Assembly: GCA_017506865.1 (NCBI GenBank)
Contig: JAFCMP010000434.1
Span: 248,001 to 312,000 of the forward strand
Direction of reading: 5' to 3'
Length of the DNA: 64,000 nt
Origin: Tribonema minus
Lineage: Eukaryota > Sar > Xanthophyceae > Tribonematales > Tribonemataceae
Made by a program: the position numbers and the translations under genes. Positions 1 to 9,367 of the stretch are shown piece by piece (positions within the stretch are counted from its first letter, which is position 1; every line of letters starts with the position of its first letter). The notes under the pieces were generated by a model. It saw nothing but the letters and a program-made list of their open reading frames with translations. It had not been told where the DNA came from and did no database searches.

Positions 1-464
1 AGGGGGGGCAGTGTTGAGGGGGAAGGGGTGCTGACAACGGCCACACGGGGGGGGGGGGGGGGGGGGGAGGGGGAGGGGGGATGATGGCAGCAAGGGGGAG
101 AGGGGTGGTTGGTCCTGATGACAGCCGCATTCTTTGCGCTGAGTGAGGGATTCGTTGGGGCAGCACACAGCAGCGCTTGACATGTGCACAAATTGGCGGG
201 GCCTCAGTGAGATGAATTGCAGATGAGCCGCAGATGTACTGCGCTGTAGTACACTGCTGGTGTGGACGACGAAGACAAACTGAGATTTGAGCCTTTTTGT
301 TTGAAAAAAGACAAACTTCAACTGCTGGTTGAGCAGTGCGCCGCACCTCAAATTCTTGTCCGGGTTGAACCGCTGATGCACTGCACTGTACATGCTGTTG
401 TGGACGACAAAGGCAAGACTGAGGACGACCTTCTACAAGTAGATGAACTTCAACTGCGCCGTAC
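1..464. other. Intron sequence and poly-G tract
   Basis: This stretch lies 3' of the phosphatase exon 465-670 in the minus sense. It begins with a G run at about 47-79. Around 340-370 there is a degraded copy of the donor edge of that exon (GCGCCGCACCTCA followed by TTCTTGTCCGGGTTG, compared with the real edge at 458-490). No credible coding exon was seen. Confidence 0.5.
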
Positions 465-3463
465 CTCAGCGTTCTCGTCCGGGTTGGTGATGATGGTCAC
501 GCGCCCGTGACCCGCCCCCAGCAGACCGCGCAGCAGCGCCGCCGCCGACGCCAGCGTCCGCGTGTAGTCAGTGCTCCGCACATAGAGCCCCCCCCCGTGC
601 CCCCCCGTCACCTGGCTCAGCAGGTGACCGTATGCCGTCCGCAGCGCGTCGCCCAGGCGGAAGTGCTGCCTGCAAGGAGGCGGCGGGGCGCGAGTGAACG
701 AGTCGAGTGAATGAGTCAAAGCTGTGCGGTTCAACAAGTAGCACTGGGTTCCACGTGCAGAGCCTTCCCCCACTTGCCATCATCCCCTCCACCCCCCGGA
801 GGCCACCAACTCCTCCCGCCCCCCCAACAATGACCGCAGGCTGCTGCCGCCTTCAGAGCCTCCCCCACATGAAAGCGCACTTTTGGGTGTTGTTGTGTGC
901 ATTGGCTCTGTCCCCACACATGCACACCTGACCTGAAGCGGCTCTGCAAGTTCAGCAGACTGCCGCGGAAGTTCAGTGAACACATTCGCGGCAGCCCTTC
1001 TCTGTGAGCGGCTTCGAGTGCACGTTCCTCACGGCGGCGTCCTCTCCTGCAGCGCCGCAGACACTTCACCATGCCCCATACCCGCACGCCCGACTAGAAT
1101 TGGCTCTTCCCCTGTGCGAGGTCTGCTGTATGCATGTGACTCTCCATAGCCCCTTTCTCCATGACCTGCCCCCGCGTGCACAACCATCCCCGGCGCGCCC
1201 CCCCCCCCCCCCGCCCTCCCCTCCCCCTCCCCCCCTTCAGCAGCGCCGCACCCGTGACCATACACGCACGCATGCCTGGATCTACGCTTCTGCTCTCGAG
1301 CAGTTGGCTCTGGCAGAGTCACCCCCCAAAAACAAAGAGTCCAGCCACTCACCGTAGCCCCTTCTCCGTGAGCTGCCCGGGGGCGCATGCCCCCCGCGGC
1401 GGCGCGCGCTCCCGCTCCCCCCCCCCCCTTCCCCTCCAGCAGCACAGCAGACAATAATCTACTTTACACGCATGCCTGGATTGGTGCTGCTGCTTTGGCA
1501 GATTCCCCCCCAAAAAAAACACAGAGCCCCCACTCACCGTAGCCCCTTCTCCGTCAGCTGCCCGGGGGCGCACGCCCCCCTTGGCGGCGCGCTTTCCCCC
1601 TGCCTCCCCCCCATCCCCTCCAGCAGCGCGGGCCGCAGCGAGCGCTCCAGCGGCTGGCCGTCCACCCCCACTACGCCAATGTTGCGCTCCACCTCTGACC
1701 AGACGCTCTGCGGGCGGGAGGGGGCGCGGAAGTGGCGGGCGGCGCGCATGACCGTCAGGGGACGGTGTGAGGAGCGTGGTCTTGTATAGTTGAAGTTGTG
1801 GAAGGCGCTCGTGCCATTGGAGGATGCTAGGAGTAGGGTAGTGAAACGCAAGGAACTGGTTTTGCAGTTGCTTGTACGCAGAAATGCCAGCGCCGTACAG
1901 AAGGCATATTCAACAGCTGCTTTGGGAACAGCTGCTTCGACTGCACTGCGGAGGTGACGTCACCGCAAGCAGTGATGCGCCTGACTTTGACCAGCGTTCG
2001 ACTTTGCGGGAGGACGCAATTCAACATTCGGCTCGTAGGGCAGGCAGTGCCACTGCACACGGGGTTTGTGTTGTCCCGCATGAGCCTCCAACCAGTACTT
2101 CAACTTCAACTTGAAGGCGGCCAACCTTGACATCTGGCACAAAGTGTTGGCAGTGCGACATCTGATTTTACTAACAGGTCAGCTATCAAGGTTACACACA
2201 TCAACATCTGGCGCGTGGGGCAGGCAGTGCCAGCACGCAGCGTCCGCGTCCACATTGGAGTGTACCACAAAATGCCCAACAAATACTTCAACTTCAACAG
2301 CAACGCACCTCGACATCTGGCGCGCAGGGCAGGCAGTGCCAGTGCGCAGCGTCTGCGTCCGGGATGAAGTGTATTACAATGCCCAGTTCAACAAGTATTT
2401 CAACTTCAAAGGGGGACGCACCTCAACATCTGGCGCGTAGGGCAAGCAGTGCCAGTACGCAGCGTCCGCATCCGGGATGGAGTGTATCGCGGAGCGATCG
2501 CCGTGGCGGATCGTGAGCTGCACCTGCCGCAGCTCCAGGCCTTCAACCTGCAGCGTGTGGTTAAGGTTACGGTAAGTCCACGTATGACATGAAGGAAGGC
2601 GTTGCGAGCTCCTGGCCATCGAACTGCAGCGGCCGCGCGCGCAGTCACGCAATGCGTGCACTCATGAGGGAGGGCGGCGCGTGCGCACCCATGAGGAAAG
2701 GCGCGTGCATGCTGCGCATGACCAGCTACAGCCGGTCTTCGCAGCCTACTTCAACTTGCACCACTACTTCAACTTGCACCGCTCATCGCGTGACGCACTC
2801 TTCAACTTGCACTTGCGCCGCTCCAGGCCTTCAACCTGCTGCATAGGTTAGGGCGAGTCCACGTGTGACATGGGGGAAGGCGTTGGAGCTCCGGGCGATC
2901 GACCCGTGGCGGCCACACGCGCAGCGGTGCGCGCAAATTGCAGCCATACTTCAACTCAGGGCCGTGCGCACGGGCAAGAGGGTGGCTGTGCGCGCTGCGC
3001 AGGGCAAGCTCGACTTGCGCTAGACGCGCAGCCGCCGCACCAGGCGAGGCTGCCGCTCTCACAGCAGGTACGAGGCCCCCCCCCCTCCCCCCCCCCGCCC
3101 CCTCTCTCCTGCAACCCCGCACCCGCACTCCAACATGGCACCCAAGCCTCTGTAGAAGTACGTACCTTCGGCAACGACACCCCGCCCTCCCCCGCCCCCA
3201 CCTCCGCGTCGCAGTACCCCACGCTCCCCTCCTCCACGCGGCGCGGCGCCGGCGACAGCGGGGGGATCACCCAGGGGGGGGGGTCCGCAGCAGCGCTCAG
3301 CGCCGGTGAGCGCTGCTGCTCTGCTGCGAAGCGCGGCACAAAGCGGTAGCTGCTGCGGTAGCCGAGCGCGGCGAGCGCGCAGCAGCAGCAGAGTGCGCCG
3401 CAGCCGGCGGCGATGCGGCGCCGCGCGGCGGGGCGGAAGCCGCGCTTGGCACGGCTCAGGTCC
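465..3463 (-). CDS. Histidine acid phosphatase, 2-phosphoxylose phosphatase-like (3' end off window)
   Basis: Exons on the minus strand, read right to left. Exon 3166-3463 (acceptor after 3464, donor GTACGT) encodes a basic stretch, a hydrophobic Cys/Ala-rich anchor (about GCGALCCCCALAALGY) and a linker: a type II Golgi-like anchor. Exon 2422-2547 encodes LRQVQLTIRHGDRSAIHSIP, the catalytic RHGxR motif in the context known from 2-phosphoxylose phosphatase (PXYLP1/ACPL2). An exon ending at 1538 (start uncertain, about 1780-1850) ends in PGQLTEKGLR. Exon 465-670 continues in exact phase (CG + G gives Arg) as QHFRLGDALRTAYGHLL and LYVRSTDYTRTLASAAALL, the family's second conserved block. The C-terminal catalytic His-Asp lies off the window. 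An exon between 2547 and 3166 (about 2850-3060) is likely but unresolved. The family removes a 2-phosphate from xylose during glycosaminoglycan linker synthesis; the algal substrate is unknown. Family call is firm, subfamily less so. Confidence 0.8.
1141..1620 (-). repeat. Three tandem copies of a phosphatase exon end
   Basis: The 3' end of the exon that encodes APGQLTEKGLR, with its GTGAG donor, occurs at 1533-1585, again almost intact at about 1347-1400, and in a degraded form at about 1150-1185. Spacing is about 190 bases. The second copy keeps frame, sequence and donor, so it could be spliced as an alternative exon end. Confidence 0.75.
2010..2470 (-). repeat. Serial copies of the donor edge of the RHGDR exon
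   Basis: The real exon edge (2415-2470) reads on the plus strand as CTCAACATCTGGCGCG then a GGGCA-GCAGTGCCAG block. Copies begin near 2303, 2194 and 2012, with a weaker one near 2125. They sit in the downstream intron and are separated by TTCAACTTCAACTT-type spacers. Confidence 0.75.
2540..2900 (-). repeat. Duplicated acceptor edge of the RHGDR exon
   Basis: The plus-strand block GCTCCAGGCCTTCAACCTGC and the following 70 bases (a CCACGTNTGACATG block, then GGAGCTCC) occur at 2531-2620 and again at 2819-2905. The second copy lies upstream in the minus sense, inside the preceding intron. Confidence 0.7.
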
Positions 3464-3680
3464 CTGGTATTGAAGGATAGTAGAGTGAGTAGGGGGGGGG
3501 GGCAGGGCTTGGGCTAAGGTTAGGTGGGGCGGAAGACACGCTTGGCACGGCTCAGGTCCCTGTTTGGGGGGGTTACTGGGCGGTAAGAGAGTGAGTAGGA
3601 GGGGTGGGGCTCGGGTTAGGGTTAGGATTAGGGTTTAGTAGGGCGGAAGCCGCGCTTGGCACGGCTCCTGAGGGTGGGGG
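3445..3680 (-). repeat. Three copies of the acceptor edge of the anchor exon
   Basis: GGGCGGAAGCCGCGCTTGGC with ACGGCTC occurs at the start of the real exon (about 3431-3465), at about 3528-3565 and at about 3647-3672. TTAGGG-like runs separate the copies (3500-3525 and 3605-3640). Confidence 0.75.
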
Positions 3681-3719
3681 TATCAGGGGGTAACACAGTG
3701 AGTAGGAATCGGGAAGTGC

Positions 3720-4457
3720 TTGAGGATGGTGTGGTGTGGGTTGCGATGCGATGTGCACGTCGGGCTGTACCTGCATGCCATGGGGTCTATTGTCACGTGC
3801 GTCGGGCAGCAAATATTAAGCATGCTGCTGGAATTGATCGTCCCAATTTCAGGATGTTTCGAAGCGCGTGCTGCGGAGCGCCTCGCAGCAGCAATGCGGC
3901 AAGTGCAAGCCACCGCTCATGATAATGTACTGGCTTGCGCCGTAGCAGGGACCGCAGCTGTGCCACCACCATGGGCGAGGCAAGTGCACACGCTAGAAAG
4001 CATGTCAGAGACTGCGGCCCGCATCGTGGCTTGCCTGCTGAGCATTCTCATGAACATCATAAGGACTGCACCGGTTGGAAGCCATACACCCACCAACATG
4101 GTAAGGACACGTAGGCAAGTCTGCATACCTGTTGTAGGGTACCGCACCTCCCTCAACATCCAGGCCCTCCGCTCCCTCAACCGGCAGCTCATTCATTCTG
4201 TGCAGGAAAAGTGCAAGCGGGGCCACACTGTAAGGCAATCTGCAGCGTTGGCTGATGCCCTACTTGCACTTGTAGCTGAGACGCGATGCATGGCAGTTGA
4301 GACAGCTCCAAAGAAACGCGCAGTTCAATTTTTTGGGAATAGTGCATTAGGCGCATGGTCTTTCTTGTGTGGTGCTTCGCTCATGATGCAGATTTTCAAC
4401 AGCATCAGCAACTTGAACAAAGAGCATGGTGAATTGCGCACTGCCGTGCGTACGTAA
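3720..4457 (+). CDS. Unidentified 245-aa open frame
   Basis: An uninterrupted frame of 245 codons lies between the phosphatase exons and the acylphosphatase gene. I recognise no family. The composition is ordinary, with a hydrophobic stretch near residues 95-112 and another near 210-225. It may be part of the upstream region of the phosphatase gene on the other strand, or chance. In a GC-rich genome a frame of this length is weak evidence on its own. Confidence 0.2.
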   Translation: MRMVWCGLRCDVHVGLYLHAMGSIVTCVGQQILSMLLELIVPISGCFEARAAERLAAAMRQVQATAHDNVLACAVAGTAAVPPPWARQVHTLESMSETAARIVACLLSILMNIIRTAPVGSHTPTNMVRTRRQVCIPVVGYRTSLNIQALRSLNRQLIHSVQEKCKRGHTVRQSAALADALLALVAETRCMAVETAPKKRAVQFFGNSALGAWSFLCGASLMMQIFNSISNLNKEHGELRTAVRT

Positions 4458-5136
4458 TATGTGACCTGCGTATTGAAAAGATGGTGTTTCATGCTGGGCT
4501 AGCTACTCTGGCACAACCAACATGACGACTTGCACTATTTCATGAACTCGCCCAACCTCATCAGCTGCGAACGATGTGCTGAGCTTTCTGGGCTGCTGTG
4601 CAGCAAAAATTTGTGTGGGCATCACGAGTTTAAGTGTACAGCAAGGCTCACCGCATGGGTATGCTCGAGGCGTTGCGCAGAAGCCTCAGGCCTCCGGCTT
4701 CGTTGGCTAGCCGCTCCCGAATGCCCCTGTTGGACAGCGGGGGTGGCGTGTTGACTCGCATCACCGGTACCCTCCCGTCATTGGGCCCACTGCTTGGCGG
4801 CGCAGAGTGCCACAGCTTGATACCACCCAGGCAGCGCAGCAGGAGGGTACGCAGCTACGCGACAGCAGCAGCAGGCCTGGGAAGAGCGCGACGCGCCTCG
4901 CTGTCGCGATGCCTTAACGCGAGGCTCTGCCACAGTGCACTTGCCAGCAGCAATGACTTTATATCCAGCCCGTCAACTACGCTGGCCACAGTCACACGTC
5001 ACACCGACAGCAAGCTAAAGGCTTCAGTTTTTGTTTAAAAAAAAAAAAAAACTGTTCGCGATCGGCGGCGGGGGCTGAGCTGAGCATCAGCAGGATTTTT
5101 TCGGTGTGTTGTGTGAGTGTGTAAGCCTGCGTATCA
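4458..5136. other. Intergenic region upstream of the acylphosphatase-like gene
   Basis: A Ser/Arg/Leu-rich open frame (4634-5038, plus) fills most of it but matches nothing I know. A T/A-rich stretch with an A run at 5037-5050 lies about 90 bases before the ATG at 5137. Confidence 0.3.
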
Positions 5137-8100
5137 ATGAGTATCATGAGGAGCATTGCATTGTGTCTGGTGGTGGCCATCGCCCTGCTGCAGCTGGCAG
5201 CGGCCTTTCTTGCGCCACAACCGCGACAGCTGGCGGCGCAGAGAGCATGCTGCACAGCCAGCAGACGGCATGTTGAACCTCTGAGGGCGGGTGGGGAGGA
5301 GGATGACGACGACGCTGGCGCCATGGCGGAGGCCAAAATAGTGGTTTCGGGGCAGGTGAGAGGATAGCTGCTTCCTCACCTTTTTGCCACATCAAACCTG
5401 TTGCAAGCATCTATTTCTTCTCCGTGAAGCTTCGGGAATGCAAAAGTCAACCTCCGCTGGGGCAGCGTTAGTGGCCAACGCCTGTCTTTGGCGAAAGTTA
5501 GATGGTTGTGAATCATGCCATTAGTACCGTGGTAGGTTGCAGCAACGCAGCATGTGCGCTCGATGTGTGGGTCCTGCTAAATCTTGCATGCACGCAGCGT
5601 GGGTAGAAAACTCTGGATCTTTATGCCCCTGCCTCGTGTTTCATGGTACCGGCTAAATCGTTCATTACAGTTGATGACATCCATGCAAGCCGAAGTATTT
5701 GGCTACAACTCGCCTGTGCCAGCGGTGTGCGCAGCAGGATACGCCACTCATCCGTCAAGTGCGGTCGTCACCAGTTGCAAGCACAGCAACAGCCACTCCA
5801 ACCTGAGCCTGAGCTGGGCCTTGCACTATAGTCACAATAACCATGGAGCCACGTGTGATGGTACTGCAGATCCCTACGTTTCTACAGGTAGAAACTTTTG
5901 CACTTGGCCCAATTGCTTTAAATGCGGTGTTTCACTGCCAAGCAGCAACCACCGAGGCCCTAACTGAAACACCACACCAGAACACGCTGCACTTTCTTGA
6001 TGAGCCATGTTAGGCGCGCATGCAGTCTGCCTGGCTGAAATGCAGGGTTTTTCCAACATCGGTTCTTTTTCAACATCAGTTCTTTAGGGCATCTCTCAGA
6101 CTTGTGGAGTGTCAATGTCAGTCCAGCACGGTGAATGCCAGTGGTGGGGTCCTGCGCCGATCACACTATGTGCCAACTTTGGTGCCGCTAATGTGCAGCC
6201 ATGCACCACGGCAAACGCACTCGTGATGGCTTCATTGGTGCCATCCTCGTGTGTTCAGCCATTGCTGTGCGGGGCGGCATGCCAGCAGCGTCGGACGACG
6301 CTGCTCAGAACTGTTCCTTCGCCGTGCGCTTCTAGTAGAAGCCTTCTACCGCAATTGAAATTGCTAGATTTGTGGCATTATCACGCGTCACCTCTGAAAT
6401 TTCGTCGGTATGCTGCTGCGTCCGCTCACCGTGTGGGGTAGCCCCCTGACATGCGGCCGGCTACTTTCGGCCGCACGCGCGGAACATGAATTTTGTCACG
6501 CACGGTACCCGTGCGGCTTTGTTGCCATGCTGCTCCGTCTGACAATCAAATATGCGCCATCCCATGCCCCGCATGGTCGTTCTCCCGCAGGCATACGGCG
6601 GCTACTTCCGCGCGCACGCACGAACCATGCATCCCGTCACGCGGCGTGTGTGCATCTCAGTTGCAATGCTATCCGTTCGCTCATCGCATGCGCGCCATCC
6701 CATGCCCCACATTGTCACGTGTCCCCAGGCATACGGCGGCTACTTCCGCGCGCACGCGCGCAACGAGGCGCACTACATGCGGCGGCTGTCCGGCGCGCTG
6801 CAGGAGTACCCGGACAGGACGGAGATTATCGTGGAGGGAAAGAGGAGTGCGATTGACAGCTTTGTGAGGTGGTGCCGGAAGGGGCCAGGGCTGAGCCAGC
6901 AGATCTCCACCGTCGAGGTGACGTTCTCGGAGCACACCGGGATCTTCGATGGGTGAGTCTTGTGTGTTTGGCGCATGCTCAATGTTGGAGTTGAAATTGC
7001 GGAGCGCTCTGTGAATGAGGTGGAGTTAATAGGGCCGGGGCTGAGCCAGCAGATCTCCACCGTCGAGGTGACGTTTTCGGAGCACACCGGGATCTTCGAT
7101 GGGTGAGTCTTGTGTTTGGCGGATGCTCAATGTTGAAGTTGAAGTTGCGGACCGCGCTGTGCATGTTTGTCAGGTGGAATCATCGAGTTTTCAAGTGGAT
7201 CTTCGGTGGGGGAGTCTTGTGTTTGGCGGACTGCTCAATTTGAAGTTGCACTTGCGATTCTGAGTGGAGGTCATCAGGAGGGGAAGAGAGCTGCCGTCAA
7301 CATGTTGAAGAGATGGTGTTGGAAGGGGCAGGGGCTGAGCCAGCAGATCTCCAATGGCGAAGTGACATTTTCAAATCATACCGGTATACTTAATGAGTCT
7401 TGTTTGGTGGCACAGAGGCTCAATTTTGAAGTTGCACTTGTGGAGCGCACTCGGGAACTATCTGGTTAGAGATGTTGAGGCTGCTGAACATGTTGGCAAA
7501 GCGGACGTCAAGCTCAAATCCATCATCAAAACAGGTACAGATGCACGTGGTGTGTGCACAGGGTGTTGGGTTAGGTTAGGTTAGGGTCAGGGTCAAGGTT
7601 TGAGTTATGGAGGCCCCCTAACCCTAAGTTGAACATGGATAACTCTCGCCAATTTCAACGGTATCGCACACTAACATTCAAATCAGGTTTGCTGGCACTC
7701 TCACGTTGAGATGCCATGTGTGCATAGCACATCAAGGTGTTCTATCATGTTCATAAGTCTGCTGGCGCCATGTTGAGTCTGGTAGTGTGGGGAAGTTGAA
7801 GACGGACATCAAGTTAAAGTTGAACATCATAGAGACCATCGATGATTACGGCACATTGGTGGGCATTCCGTTATTGCGCTTTGCAAAGGCTGGCTGCTGC
7901 AGACTCTGTAACATCAATCAATTGCCGTGAGCGAGAAGGACTCACTTTGAGAATGTGCCGTGTCAAAACAAGTGACTCTGCTTACTGCTAGTTTAAGTAG
8001 TGTACTGGAGTATCGCAATAGAGCTCAGGTTCAGTTGTGAAAGCACGGCACATCTGCGGTGGTAAACTGTAGCATGCACTCGAACAAATAGTAAAATTGC

Positions 8101-9367
8101 CGTGCTATCGCCGCAAGGCAAGGACCTGATCACGAATGAACGCCAGTACATTTTTTTTAGTCAAGGTGGTGTTGGTTCCTTTTTGTGCACGTGCAACGTG
8201 CCTCCTGAAGATTGGATGCTGCGCCCTGTGAGGCAGTGCTCAACTGGCGTGAAGACCGCGGCGGCAGCTGATTCCGCATCGCAGCAGTTTCGCTTTGACA
8301 TCAACTTTTCAAAGCGTGCAGAAGCACAGATCAGCGCCATTAACAAATGACCATCAACTTCTGAAAGCACTGAGCCATGCCACCGCACACCAGAGCTCAC
8401 CACACAGCACACATAGGCTTTGAAGGTCCAATAATTGTAAAGCTGCGTGCAGCCGCAAACACGCACAAGCATTTCGTCAGAGGTGGTCTGCAGTGGCAGT
8501 GCTCGTGCACTGCAGGTGTGGAGGGACAGCAGCCCTTGCCAGTGGGACAATGGTCACTGATGGCATGCCACATAGCGGTCTGTTATCGCCACTGTAGCGT
8601 AGCACATGGTTGTGGACGGCATCGTGTCTCGTCCACCTCTTGCCTCGCCTAGCTTCGAGTCATAGGGTTACGGTTAGGGTTAGCCAAACCCTAAGCCAAA
8701 TCCTGAATTGCGCAAACACACTGATCCCAACTTGAAGCTTTGAAAGCGCACTGCTCACATAGCTGGGCTATCTAGTCCATCGCAAGTTTTACGGTAACCA
8801 AGTGTTGTGCCTGTTCAACATTGTCATGGACATCCAGCTAGGGCCTAAACCCTTGGTGCCAATGCTTGCCCTCAGCAACTTTGTGTTATGTGGTGTCAGG
8901 TGAAGGATGTGGACCTGCTTACAAACAGCAGACAAATCCGTGCATTCAATCTTGTGACAATGCGGTCATGTCCTGCAGTCTCCACATTGCCGTGCATTTT
9001 GATACGACGCTCTGTGTAGGTATCTTGACGACCATGGCATCACCTGTCGTACACTCAGACGGCGTCGCATTGTAGAAGTGCGCAAGGTCTGTGATGACCA
9101 AGCACGCTCTTGACTGCTTGACGAAACGCAGAGAACACTTGTTTCCTCGAGCTCGTGCAGTCTACGCTGCAACACCTTCACTACTGTAAATTCAGCATGT
9201 CTATTAACCACAAGTGTGATGCAGTTGACGCTGACCATTCTCATCCTCTACTCTATGTTTATTCTTCTTCGTACTTCAATTGCTCTCTGTACAGGTTCCG
9301 TGTGATCCCGGACCCCTCAAAAGCAGGCCCCGCTGCCCCTGTGACAAAGAGCGCTGGCTTGCCATGA
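5137..9367 (+). CDS. Plastid-targeted acylphosphatase-like protein
   Basis: Three exons: 5137-5355, 6729-6952 and 9295-9367, giving about 170 residues. Phases agree at both junctions (phase 0; then GG + G = Gly). Residues 1-22 form a signal peptide (SIALCLVVAIALLQLAAAF) followed by FLAP and a basic, Ser/Arg-containing stretch: the bipartite presequence used for secondary plastids. The body begins IVVSGQAYGGYFRAHARNEA, which aligns without gaps to the acylphosphatase signature VxGxVQGVxFR; the phosphate-binding Arg is kept. The conserved catalytic Asn (GWVxN) is replaced: the segment reads LSGALQEYPD. The later core IIVEGKRSAIDSFVRWCRKGP is typical. The family hydrolyses acyl phosphates; loss of the Asn makes catalysis doubtful. 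The C-terminus ends VIPDPSKAGPAAPVTKSAGLP. Confidence 0.85.
6420..6775 (+). repeat. Copies of the acceptor edge of acylphosphatase exon 2
   Basis: The real acceptor (AG at 6727-6728) with GCATACGGCGGCTACTTCCG and about 100 bases of preceding intron is copied at about 6545-6680, with its own CAG at 6588-6590. An older, decayed copy lies near 6420-6540. Spacing is about 139 bases. Confidence 0.8.
6885..7400 (+). repeat. Copies of the donor edge of acylphosphatase exon 2
   Basis: The exon end GGGCTGAGCCAGCAGATCTC through GATGG|GTGAGTCTTG is repeated at 7030-7110 (donor intact), partly at 7185-7230, and again at about 7325-7400 with decay. All copies lie in the following intron. Confidence 0.85.
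7400..9294 (+). other. Intron 2 of the acylphosphatase-like gene
   Basis: About 1.9 kb without a recognisable exon. It contains TTAGG/TTAGGG runs at 7565-7592 and 8660-8690. An 82-codon frame (8102-8350) has no recognisable content. Confidence 0.4.

Noticed and set aside
2956..3349. Plus and other-frame ORFs over the anchor exon
   Set aside because: The minus frame has an anchor helix, splice sites and the family order; the rest are shadows.
3605..3640. Possible true telomere end
   Set aside because: TTAGGG runs are short, degenerate and internal, found in many introns.
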